The notes beneath the pieces were generated by a model. The model was given only the letters and a program-made list of their open reading frames with translations, had not been told where the DNA came from and did not search any database. From JAWPMT01 sp965601475 (GTDB lineage Bacteria; Bacteroidota; Bacteroidia; Cytophagales; Cyclobacteriaceae), in the NCBI GenBank assembly GCA_965601475.1, contig OZ271832.1:4898001-4962000 (forward strand): DNA of 64,000 nucleotides, read 5' to 3'. The position numbers were made by a program, and so were the translations under genes. Shown here one piece after another: positions 20,401 to 26,491 of the stretch; position 1 is the stretch's first letter, and the number at the start of each line of letters is the position of its first letter.

Positions 20401-20441
20401 ACGCCAAATAGGAATAAAATGATAAATAACCCCTTGTGCAT
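14445..20441 (-). CDS. Giant secreted GH16 beta-glucanase (laminarinase-like), T9SS cargo
   Basis: About 1998 residues from the ATG at 20441, which gives a clean signal peptide (MHKGLFIILFLFGVISLHGQ); an ATG at 20474 adds 11. Numbering below is from 20474. GH16 spans about 31-278 with catalytic GEIDIMEYLG (E153, D155, E158). Then come an Ig-like domain (280-367), CBM6 (378-531, LEMENYD and NAGEWIEYTV), and four ~200-residue FDDMEHG repeats interleaved with three choice-of-anchor-D type domains (about 725-835, 1038-1144, 1545-1655). Next is an acidic beta-helix (1655-1911), and a T9SS type A sorting domain (1931-2009, FYPNPAGDYL, LPNGIYLLKV). It should be exported, surface-bound and cleave beta-1,3-glucan. 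Confidence 0.9.
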   Translation of the reverse strand: MHKGLFIILFLFGVISLHGQNYQLVFADEFNGTAVDPNNWTFLFGDGTDVGLPPGWGNNELQYYREENTTVSGGFMTITAREEFFEGYNYTSSRLITEGKHDFTYGRFEMRAKMPIGQGLWPAYWMFFTAPGAYGGWAASGEIDIMEYLGDKPNEVFGTIHFGEPFPGNLFSSIEYTLPSGDFNEDFHLFAIEWEPGEIRWFVDEVLYATQNIWWSNGGPYPAPFDQDFHLLLNLAVGGNLPGNPDETTVFPQEYVIDYVRVYEDLDLPTVTLDAPANGASIAAGDNLTLTATPSAPLGVTKVEFFQGDLKLGEATSAPYELTINNVSEGSYRLRAIVTDNNGKFNYSDFAEITVGAGGQGPYALNPLVLPGILEMENYDVGGNGVAFNDNDSPLNQGSKNSSNTYRSNEGVDLEPTTDVGGGQNVGFINAGEWIEYTVDVAATAEYDIISRVASSSSGGSFRVLLDGADITGPLSFGNTGGSQSWIDVGKEGVTLSAGVQVLRVEMLQGGFNFNRITVSPADPFSGEKVTFDDMEHGDPLGNGWFTFNGDGGGGISANSTDLPPRNAGSFSLETGWGSGGVPGFFGGFGRGQVVQVGATDFFNFWINPNAGQDYTLEINIQDDEDDDGNPSDEFQYNLVVNAGGGDVIAGGGWQLVSIPLSDFFDDNSFVTAPEGNGTLDSKVINIVWAVISNSGADVNFRTDFWSFTNGPLGPEINVSPDANDFGSIGLGGNGAQLFTLNNEGCTALDITATSIIGANAADFQIVSGNAPVTVAPGSSETLLVTFTPDELGARSAELVIESSDVDEPVTTIPLTGTGIDAPVIQKVLFDDMEHGDPQSNDYFTFNGLSGVTLEGTSTDLPPENSGAFSLSTSMTSGGTSGFFGGFGRTFPVDLTDMTHFNFWINPDAEQDYLIEIQLQDDDNGDDLIPFPSQGNDDEFQFNFNVNASGDAIAGGGWQLISIPLNAFFDDNSLQNGGNGILDPIAVSSGGNGQLVNVVFGFISNSGSDISLRTDFWCFSKGPLNSSEPDIEVTPLSQNFGLISPGTTNDETFTIANNGGAPLEVSALNITGPDAASFAAITSAPLTVDIGETADVVVAFSPDNVGPKSATLEIVSNDPDAGVVSVALAGEGSNINKVIFDDMEHGNPLGNGWFTFNGIGGGGLDVSTTDLPPVSGGVFSLQTGWGAGGNTGFFGGFGRTQSADLSQMTHFNIWINPDAGQAYTLEINLQEDDDGDGSFPFPAPNDDEFQYNLTVGESGTDVIAGGGWQLVSIPFTDFFDDNSIHGGNGVFDPTPVADGGNGELLGIVIAVIGDSGSDVNFRTDFWCFSEGPVRAKLPFDDMEHGDPFNNGWFAFGGAVGGGGLDANFSDLPPQNGGIASLQSGWGSGGTPGFFGGFGRTSSAHIANLTHFNFWINPDADQDYLLEINLQEDDDGDGVFPFPAPNDDEFQFNLEVGPNGKHAIAGGGWQLISIPFTDFFDDNSIHGGNGIFDPVPTGSGGNGQLLSIVVAVISNSGADVNFRTDFWCFSDGPLEEADIALNPAAFDFGGIEVGSSSSQDFEVSNAGIANLWVDAISISGSDAGEFSATGVSAPVAVPGGQNATISVSFAPSSASATTKSATLEVVSNDPDEPSVSSQLTGLGIPGFAHPYLLLADDDIEVERPTTFVGDVHTNDDLELERGDPSTYVGNLTAVDDIEIEKDNTVQGNVTAGDDVDLDKDVTITGDVIENANVEEVSLPDLDFEAGGDDVDVKKFGSSSLAPGSYGEVEVERGGNLTLSSGSYFLEELELKKDATLTLDISNGPIVINVEDDVELNRGANTVFNPDINDESLFLTLNTLDDVELKRDATFKGSILAPHGEVELSRGVSFEGAICAEEIEVSRDGALLFHGATAPEVGAKSVPETTEEETTSAPEIAQVPRDYSFYPNPAGDYLNVFIPSEATESMSLRLYDYGGRLRLLQTVAPNSLQQVDLRSLPNGIYLLKVDGLERFTTQKVIIQH
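14745..15510 (-). repeat. Acidic beta-helix repeats within the GH16 protein
   Basis: This part encodes about 255 residues with roughly eleven copies of a short motif of the form DD(I/V/L)E(V/L/I)(E/K/N)(R/K), for example DDIEVER, DDLELER, DDIEIEK, DDVDLDK, EELELKK, DDVELNR and DDVELKR, alternating with Gly/Thr-rich turns. The layout matches right-handed beta-helix segments seen in polymer-forming and choice-of-anchor-A-like surface proteins. The charge alternation is unusual and may bind calcium or form a stiff stalk before the T9SS tail; that function is inferred. Confidence 0.7.
15838..16440 (-). repeat. FDDMEHG repeat 4 of the GH16 protein
   Basis: About 200 codons starting LPFDDMEHGDP and ending FWCFSDGPL. 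Contains the same ordered motifs as the other copies: GGFGR, FNFWINPDA, DEFQFNL, AIAGGGWQL and FFDDNS. It directly abuts repeat 3 without an intervening spacer domain. Nucleotide identity to repeat 3 is high in the FFDDNS segment (15996-16023 against 16593-16621). Probably a jelly-roll carbohydrate-binding module. Confidence 0.75.
16441..17035 (-). repeat. FDDMEHG repeat 3 of the GH16 protein
   Basis: About 198 codons from KVIFDDMEHGNP to FWCFSEGPV. Same motif order as repeats 1, 2 and 4, with DDGDG inserted in the acidic loop. It follows the second choice-of-anchor-D domain and runs directly into repeat 4. Confidence 0.75.
17367..17965 (-). repeat. FDDMEHG repeat 2 of the GH16 protein
   Basis: About 200 codons from KVLFDDMEHGDP to FWCFSKGPL, between two choice-of-anchor-D domains. 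The segment is more diverged at its start (NDYFTFNG) than the other copies but keeps GGFGR, FNFWINPDA and AIAGGGWQL. Confidence 0.75.
18300..18857 (-). repeat. FDDMEHG repeat 1 of the GH16 protein
   Basis: About 186 codons from KVTFDDMEHGDP to FWSFTNGPL, directly after CBM6. It is the shortest copy: its acidic loop (DDEDDDGNPSDEF) and the loop after FFDDNS are reduced relative to copies 2-4. Its terminal part is close at nucleotide level to repeat 4. Confidence 0.75.
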
Positions 20442-20520
20442 GCGTCTTACACAGGGGTACGGAAGTTGGTCCATCGTACAAAGGGGGTTAATGTTAGTAA
20501 AAAAACGTTAGACATGGAAT

Positions 20521-20573
20521 TTATGAAGAAAGGAGGATAAACCATGTTATTAGATGGTTTAATTTCTTCATAA
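20521..20573 (-). promoter_or_regulatory. Nested inverted repeat in the GH16 leader
   Basis: An outer pair of perfect 11-bp arms (20521-20531 and 20563-20573, TTATGAAGAAA/TTTCTTCATAA) encloses an inner pair of 8-bp arms (20538-20545 and 20554-20561, TAAACCAT/ATGGTTTA) around an 8-base loop. As RNA it forms a long bipartite stem with a 6-by-1 internal bulge, 47 bases or more upstream of the GH16 start. It may be a leader structure or protein-binding site. Confidence 0.5.
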
Positions 20574-20581
20574 TGGATGGT

Positions 20582-20600
20582 GTAAGAATAATATTCTTAC
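20582..20600. promoter_or_regulatory. 19-bp perfect palindrome, candidate operator A
   Basis: GTAAGAATA, a central A, then TATTCTTAC: a perfect 9-1-9 inverted repeat, about 140-160 bp upstream of the GH16 start. Its right arm recurs exactly in the second palindrome 31 bp away. The shape suits a dimeric DNA-binding regulator. A structural role in ending the upstream helicase transcript is the alternative. Confidence 0.5.
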
Positions 20601-20612
20601 ATGTTTGATTAT

Positions 20613-20631
20613 GTAATAATATTATTCTTAC
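20613..20631. promoter_or_regulatory. 19-bp near-perfect palindrome, candidate operator B
   Basis: GTAATAATA, a central T, then TATTCTTAC: one mismatch from the perfect copy. The centres of the two palindromes (20591 and 20622) are 31 bp apart, about three turns of B-DNA, so two regulator dimers would sit on the same face. Confidence 0.5.
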
Positions 20632-20736
20632 AAGCCTTTTTAGCTCCGTATCGTGGTTTTCAAGGTAACTAACGGGCCCTACAACTCCCTATCGTACTTT
20701 TTGTATATACTGGTAGGGTATCAGTGTTTTTGTTGC

Positions 20737-21918
20737 CTAGTCAATGAAAGTCACAGCTCTACCACGCTTACCGGCGCGACCTGTCCGTCCGATGCGGTGA
20801 ACATAGTCCGTGTAGTTGCGTGGCTCCGCATAGTTTATGACCAGAGAGACGTCTTTTACGTCAATGCCTCGTGCCACGACATCTGTAGCTACTAATACAT
20901 TCACATGGCCTTTTTTAAACTTGCGAAGTGCTACTTCTCGTGCTCTTTGCGACTTGTCGCCATGAATCGCATCTGAAGTTATTTGTACTTTTTTGAGTTT
21001 CTCTGACATTTTCTCAGCCTCTCGTTTGGTCTCGCAGAAAAGGATGGTCCTTTGTGAAGCGCTTTCCTCGATCACCTCTTTTACCAGCATCAATTTGTCT
21101 CTTCCTTTCACATGACGCACTTCCTGTTGTATGGCGCTTGTGTCTTGCGTAGCCTGCGCGGCAGTCACTCGGATGGGCTCGGTTGTCATTTCCTCCACAA
21201 GTTTGGCTTGAGATGGGTCGAGCGTCGCAGAGAATAACAAAGTCTGCTCCTTCTGTACCATCTGTTTGTTTATCTCTCGCATCTCGTCGGCAAAACCCAT
21301 GTCCAGCATTCTGTCAAACTCATCCAATACAAGGACTTTGAAATTGCTGAAGTCTAAAGCTTTTCTTCGGGCCATGTCTTGCAATCTCCCAGGTGTGCCT
21401 ATGATCACGTGATTGCGTCTTCTGAGGGACTTGAGGTTTTCGCTCACTGAGGATCCACCTATCAGCGTAGTAGAGTAGATGTCCAGCTTTTTGGCCAAGG
21501 ACGACAATTCCTCCTTTACCTGACTCGCCAATTCGCGTGTAGGCGTGGCGATGAGCGCATAATCTTCCTGTGGATCTTCTAATAGATGTTGTACAATGGG
21601 GATGAGGAAGGCAGATGTCTTGCCAGTTCCTGTTCCGGCGATACCTACGATGTCCTGATCATCCAGCGCCGGAGGGATGGCTTTGTCCTGGATCTCCGAA
21701 GGGTACTCATAGCCTTTTTTACGAATCTTGTTCAGCAGGCGCTGGTCAAGTCCGAAATCCTGAAATCGGTGCTCACTCCGGTAAGGTTGGGGTGCTTCTA
21801 CCTCACGACCTTCATTGGTGTAGCGCTCGTAGTTTGTCTTTGGTTTGCGATTTGTTGGTTTTGAAAACCTTCGCCTGGAAGTGTTCTTCCTTCTTTTGTT
21901 CGTCTGTGTTTTATACAT
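20737..21918 (-). CDS. DEAD-box ATP-dependent RNA helicase
   Basis: About 393 residues from the ATG at 21918 (MYKTQTNKRRKN); 21948 is an upstream alternative. The basic N-terminus precedes the Q motif (FQDFGLDQRLLNKI), motif I GTGTGKT, motif Ia PTRELA, motif II as DEFD rather than DEAD, motif III SAT and motif VI HRIGRTGRAGK. The protein stops about six residues after motif VI region (GRAVTFID), so it lacks the C-terminal extension common in RhlE/CsdA-type proteins. It should unwind short RNA duplexes in ribosome assembly or mRNA turnover, especially in the cold. A long leader probably precedes it. Confidence 0.9.
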   Translation of the reverse strand: MYKTQTNKRRKNTSRRRFSKPTNRKPKTNYERYTNEGREVEAPQPYRSEHRFQDFGLDQRLLNKIRKKGYEYPSEIQDKAIPPALDDQDIVGIAGTGTGKTSAFLIPIVQHLLEDPQEDYALIATPTRELASQVKEELSSLAKKLDIYSTTLIGGSSVSENLKSLRRRNHVIIGTPGRLQDMARRKALDFSNFKVLVLDEFDRMLDMGFADEMREINKQMVQKEQTLLFSATLDPSQAKLVEEMTTEPIRVTAAQATQDTSAIQQEVRHVKGRDKLMLVKEVIEESASQRTILFCETKREAEKMSEKLKKVQITSDAIHGDKSQRAREVALRKFKKGHVNVLVATDVVARGIDVKDVSLVINYAEPRNYTDYVHRIGRTGRAGKRGRAVTFID

Positions 21919-22352
21919 AAATATTGTGTAGGGACCATCGCAGACCAATGGATAGCGTGGTACCTCTTTATAAGTTCTCGAAATAAATTAATGGGAGCTA
22001 GCGGCCAGCTAAGATGAATATGCTGGCATTCACTTCCTTCTGTTTGACCCGGAAACTCAGTCCAAGACACTCTTGCCGGACCCGGTCCAGCGCAATTCAG
22101 AAGCCAAAAACGGTTAGAAATGCTCTTTTTACAGAAGGATTGCTAAGCAGAAGCCTGTGAATCGGGCGCAAAGTTATAGTTTATTTCTTTCATATCACAC
22201 TGTCCTCCAACTTATGCATTGATCTTAACCCTTTTGGGTGGAATGAGCGTCGAAAAGCCTCTCGGCAATCCCTGGAAGTAAATGATAGTTTATTAAGGTC
22301 GCGATAGTAATTTCACGCCCCGGATGGTGTCTTTCGCAGGATACCGTGTCAA
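21919..22352. other. Intergenic region with the helicase leader and divergent promoters
   Basis: No gene is supported here. The stretch separates the divergent helicase and transglutaminase-like genes. It holds a consensus-like minus-strand promoter (22169-22199) far upstream of the helicase, small inverted repeats (GCCAGC/GCTGGC at 22004-22027; GGACC-C-GGTCC at 22078-22088) inside the presumed leader, and nothing else recognisable. No clear promoter for the plus-strand gene was seen. Confidence 0.5.
22169..22199 (-). promoter_or_regulatory. Candidate promoter of the DEAD-box helicase, long leader
   Basis: On the minus strand TGTG (one mismatch from TTTG) is followed after 19 bases by TAACTTTG, an exact match to TAnnTTTG. 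Transcription starting near 22162 would give a 5' leader of about 240 bases before the ATG at 21918, as is common for cold-induced helicases. Confidence 0.45.
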
Positions 22353-22370
22353 TTGCTCAAAACTGTGACA

Positions 22371-24251
22371 ATGCAATACTTCTGGCCTAAAGGTTCTTGG
22401 CATCACCGGCTGTCTTTGGCGGTATTTGTGGTGATGCATCTTTCAACGCTTGCCGAGGCCGCTTCTGGTGCCCCTAGTCCGGTGTTATATACTGCTCTGG
22501 AATCCCGTTTCGAATTTGTGCTCACTCGTGAAGGCCAGCTCAGGACCGAAGAATCCAAGTTTGCCAGATTCAGAAGCACAGGGTCTGAGGTAGCCCATGC
22601 AGTTACGACCTACTACAACGATCAGGTAAAGCTCACGAAGACCAGATTTGAAAAGGCCGATGGATCCCGTTTTAGGCCGCTCCAGGGCTGTGCGCATGTG
22701 CAATCCGGAGAATTCTTTTACTCGGATTTCCAAGAATGTATCTACAGTTTGATGGTTTCCCAGCCTGTAACGTACAAAATCGAGCGCGAATACCTGGATC
22801 CAAAATACTTGTCCAGGGTCTTTTTTCATGAAAGTTCTGACGTGACACATCGAAGCATCGTTTTCAATATTCCGGATTACGTGGACGTGGAGTTCGTAGA
22901 ATTCAACTTTGATGGCTTTGAGATAAACAGGAGCGAAATCACAGAAAATGGCCATCGCAAAATTATTTATGACTCATATGATCTCGATGGTACAGCCAAT
23001 TCTGACATGAGCACGGCGTCGAGGTGCCTACCACATATCATACCTGTGGTTCATTCCTTTGTTGACAAAAACCGGATCAAGCACGAGGTGCTTGCGGATG
23101 TGCAGGGTTTGTATGAATGGTATCGACAACTAACAAGTGATACATCACTGGAGGAGGGACTGAAAGAGTTGGTGGATGGGTTTGGCAAGGATGCTGAAAG
23201 CCCTGAGGACCTAATTCGGTCCATTTATTATTGGGTGCAGGACAACATCAGATACATCGCTTTCGAAGATGGTATAGCGGGTTTCAAACCTGAAGATCCA
23301 AATGTTACCTATTTCAACAAATATGGCGATTGCAAGGCCATGGCCAATTTGTTGGAGCACATGCTGGACTATGCCGGTTTCGATGCCAGGCTGTCCTGGA
23401 TGGGCACAAGTCGACTTCCCTATACTTATGACATACCTTCATTGGTTGTGGACAACCATATGATTTGTGCGGTTATTCAATCTCGGGATACCGTATTTCT
23501 GGATGCTACCAATGATTTCGTGTCACTCAGAGAGATGCCCTATCATCTCATGAACAAAGAGGTGCTTGTGGAGGGAAATGATGACTACTTCATTACCAAA
23601 ATACCCGCCCGGGATGCTCAGAAGAATGAGGTTTACCATCATCTGGAAATCTCTTTCAACGACGAAGTCACCGAGTTGAAAGGGAAAGGCACGCTCCAAT
23701 TGTCAGGGGTATATAAAATAATCATGAAGGAGATTTTGGACTTCACAGGTGATGAAGAGTACGAGGCTTTGCTCGCCTACCTACTGAAGGGAGAAATTGA
23801 TGATTTAAGAATAGATAGCATTGGCCCGCTGGACCGAGAAAAGGATCTGATGATCACCTATTCTTTCCAGGATAGGAGCTTGTTGTCAACCTTTGGAGAG
23901 GAGGTCTATCTCACGCTCCCAGAAGTTCAGACTTTCTTCAACTTGGAGGAAATAGCAGATGGAGATTGGATGCTCCACGATGTGGGTATTCCATCAACGC
24001 AGCAATATAGTATTAGCATCACAAACCCTGAAGTGGCGGAATTAGTGACTGTGCCGAATGACTTCGACCTGGTTACCAATCACTATGATCTGAAAAGGGA
24101 GGTGAAAAACGAGGGTTCAGCCTTATTGCTGCAATATCAATACCAGTTATCAAATCACTTGATCCCGGATGCCATGAAAGTCCAATGGAATGAGCATGTG
24201 CGGGCAGTCAGCAAAAGTCAACGAGAACCCTTCATATTTACCCTGAGATGA
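22371..24251 (+). CDS. DUF3857 / transglutaminase-like exported protein (catalytic triad intact)
   Basis: About 626 residues from the ATG at 22371 (TTG at 22353 is an alternative), with a signal peptide ending near LAEA. An N-terminal beta-rich DUF3857 domain leads into a transglutaminase-like fold. The triad is complete: Cys in YGDCKAMAN (C321), His in VDNHMI (H363) and Asp in FLDATND (D378). Bacterial members may cleave or crosslink peptides in the periplasm; substrates are unknown. The next gene starts in an ATGA overlap and encodes a related protein without the triad, so the two probably form a complex. Confidence 0.82.
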   Translation: MQYFWPKGSWHHRLSLAVFVVMHLSTLAEAASGAPSPVLYTALESRFEFVLTREGQLRTEESKFARFRSTGSEVAHAVTTYYNDQVKLTKTRFEKADGSRFRPLQGCAHVQSGEFFYSDFQECIYSLMVSQPVTYKIEREYLDPKYLSRVFFHESSDVTHRSIVFNIPDYVDVEFVEFNFDGFEINRSEITENGHRKIIYDSYDLDGTANSDMSTASRCLPHIIPVVHSFVDKNRIKHEVLADVQGLYEWYRQLTSDTSLEEGLKELVDGFGKDAESPEDLIRSIYYWVQDNIRYIAFEDGIAGFKPEDPNVTYFNKYGDCKAMANLLEHMLDYAGFDARLSWMGTSRLPYTYDIPSLVVDNHMICAVIQSRDTVFLDATNDFVSLREMPYHLMNKEVLVEGNDDYFITKIPARDAQKNEVYHHLEISFNDEVTELKGKGTLQLSGVYKIIMKEILDFTGDEEYEALLAYLLKGEIDDLRIDSIGPLDREKDLMITYSFQDRSLLSTFGEEVYLTLPEVQTFFNLEEIADGDWMLHDVGIPSTQQYSISITNPEVAELVTVPNDFDLVTNHYDLKREVKNEGSALLLQYQYQLSNHLIPDAMKVQWNEHVRAVSKSQREPFIFTLR

Positions 24252-26374
24252 AAAAAAGACTTTTAGTTCTACTTTCTTCGATGACCTACCTGCTCGTTTC
24301 GGGGCAGCAACCAGCAATAAATGAATACTCGGTCTACAACGAATTCTATGTTGAAGACTTCAATGAGAATTTCGGAAAAGACGATATTCCTGAGCAGTGG
24401 ATGGATGAATCCGCAGTGATTTTAGCAAAATACACGCACTATGATTACGATCGGGAATTTCTTGGTCCTTTTCGGTTCCAACGTAGATTTCGCATTCGGG
24501 TAAAACTGAATGATCGAAAAGCAGTAGAGCAGTTTGCGACGATGACCTTCCCCAAAAGCTTTGGCAGTAGTAAATTCTTTCAGGGCATAAAGGTGATGAA
24601 GGAAAGTGGTGAAGTGATGGTATACGATGCCAATGAAATTGGAAAGGAGGAAGAGCTCTCAATCGGCTATTTCAAAAGGCAGCGACTCAAAGTGGCAGTA
24701 CCAAACCTGGAGCCAGGGGATATATTGGACTACTATCAGGTGCAGATGACAAGTTATCTGGCAAACTATCCAATTCGATTCGATCCTGTCATTTACGAAA
24801 TTGCTGGCGCCTATCCAGTCAAGTATCAGTATCTGTCATTTGATCTTGACAAACGCGTCTACCTCAACCTCAGGTCGATGAATGGTGCTCCTGATCTCTT
24901 GATCCAGGAAGATGAGAAGAATAAGCTGTTCTATGTGGAGGTGCGGGACGTAGATGCCATAGAGCAAGATATCATGATGTTTCCCTACCGGAGCATTCCC
25001 TACATCAAGCTGAAGGTGACATACGCGCCTGATCGCTATGCAGGGAGCATACCTTTCACGGGACGGCCTGGTTTTCCCAAGACCGAAATCACTGAGTTTG
25101 AGATCTTGCAGCAGCTTGCAAAGTCAGAAGATCAGCGGTTTGCCCAGAGCAAAGTGAAGGTGAACAAGCAAATAAAAAAGACCATGAAGGACCATATCAT
25201 GGATCATGACAGCATTGTTTCGCTTACCTATTACTATCTGCGATACCTCAATCAAGTCCGCAAGTACGAATTGGATTTTCTCAACAATCCGAATTTTGCG
25301 CAATATGCAATAGGTAACTTCTATTCGATGAAGTCTTTTTCTAGTGTTTTGACTAAAAACGGTATCAGGAACTACTACTTCGTAACATCGACCCGAAATT
25401 TCTCATCCCTGGAAGACGTTGCTTTCCCGCAGGAACTGATCTATGGGGTGTATGTGGAAACGCCCCATCGTAAATATTATGTGACAGACTTCAATTTTCA
25501 TGATGACCTGGAACTCACACATCCAATGGCACAAGGAAACTCGGCTATTTTCTGGCGCGAATCCGGAAGTACGGTGAATCCACTTTCCGATCGTTTTCGG
25601 GAGGCCATACCGGTGAAGGAAGCAAATGAAAGTGTGATTCTGAATCGTCAGAAAGTCTTATGGAATCCAGCCGACGACGACTTGTTGCTGTTAGAAAGCA
25701 GAAAAGAGGTGAGTGGCACTTACAAAGCGCAGTTCCAGGAAAAGTTTGTTGACTACTATGATGTGTATGGTGAAGAGGAACGCATGTTCGGGCCTTTGCC
25801 AGAGCTGGATCCCGGTGACTATACCAAACGCCGGAGCTATCTGATGAAGCGACCGAAGAAAAAGACTGAACAACTTGAAACCCATCTTAATGAGACGCTC
25901 AGTTTTGAATTGGATACAGCACGGGACTTGAGTATTGTCCAGACGGGGCGTTTTGGAGATCCCTTTGTCATGAGCTACAGTGTTAAAACCCGCGAGTTGC
26001 TGTCGAATGCCGGAGAGAACAAGATTCTCGCCATCGGAAAATTGGTGGAGCGACCTTTTAAGGAAGAACTAACGGAAGACCGGAGCCATGATGTTTACCT
26101 GGAAAATACAGGATGCTACAAGACTGAACTGGAATTGGTGGCCCCGGCAAATTACACCATCGTAGGCATAGAGCAGCTGGCTTTAGATGTTGAGAATGAA
26201 ACGGGCTATTTTCGATCGACGGCAACAAGCGGACCTGAGGGTGTTAAACTCTCAACTGAGCATTGTTTTCTTTCCACATACGTAAAGAAAGAGCAATGGC
26301 CTCTGTTGCTTGATCATCTGAGAGCCTCAGAGGCGTTCTCGAAGTCAAAGGTTCTCTTGAAGAACATAGAGTAG
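24248..26374 (+). CDS. DUF3857 family exported protein, transglutaminase domain degenerate
   Basis: 708 residues with a signal peptide (LLVLLSSMTYLLVSGQ). The N-terminal half matches DUF3857 (IRVKLNDRKAVEQF, LEPGDILDYYQV). In the transglutaminase region, the strand-helix that carries the catalytic Cys in the upstream partner reads YAIGNFYSMKSFSSVL, with no cysteine, and the His strand is also not conserved. It is therefore probably an inactive paralogue acting as a partner or substrate-binding subunit. It is translationally coupled to the upstream gene. Confidence 0.75.
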   Translation: MKKRLLVLLSSMTYLLVSGQQPAINEYSVYNEFYVEDFNENFGKDDIPEQWMDESAVILAKYTHYDYDREFLGPFRFQRRFRIRVKLNDRKAVEQFATMTFPKSFGSSKFFQGIKVMKESGEVMVYDANEIGKEEELSIGYFKRQRLKVAVPNLEPGDILDYYQVQMTSYLANYPIRFDPVIYEIAGAYPVKYQYLSFDLDKRVYLNLRSMNGAPDLLIQEDEKNKLFYVEVRDVDAIEQDIMMFPYRSIPYIKLKVTYAPDRYAGSIPFTGRPGFPKTEITEFEILQQLAKSEDQRFAQSKVKVNKQIKKTMKDHIMDHDSIVSLTYYYLRYLNQVRKYELDFLNNPNFAQYAIGNFYSMKSFSSVLTKNGIRNYYFVTSTRNFSSLEDVAFPQELIYGVYVETPHRKYYVTDFNFHDDLELTHPMAQGNSAIFWRESGSTVNPLSDRFREAIPVKEANESVILNRQKVLWNPADDDLLLLESRKEVSGTYKAQFQEKFVDYYDVYGEEERMFGPLPELDPGDYTKRRSYLMKRPKKKTEQLETHLNETLSFELDTARDLSIVQTGRFGDPFVMSYSVKTRELLSNAGENKILAIGKLVERPFKEELTEDRSHDVYLENTGCYKTELELVAPANYTIVGIEQLALDVENETGYFRSTATSGPEGVKLSTEHCFLSTYVKKEQWPLLLDHLRASEAFSKSKVLLKNIE

Positions 26375-26491
26375 GGGCTTGCCGGTATGCACCGGAGTTA
26401 CTCCCGCTCTTCTCACGTAGAAGTGAGGGTGCGGAAACCCACACAATATTCCATAGAGATCGTTTCGTCATTGATTCATGTTGTGGGCGAT

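Noticed and set aside
20582..20631. Interpreting the AT palindromes as an ordinary terminator of the helicase gene
   Set aside because: No GC-rich stem or T-run; regular 31-bp spacing and shared arm favour operators, although termination is not excluded.
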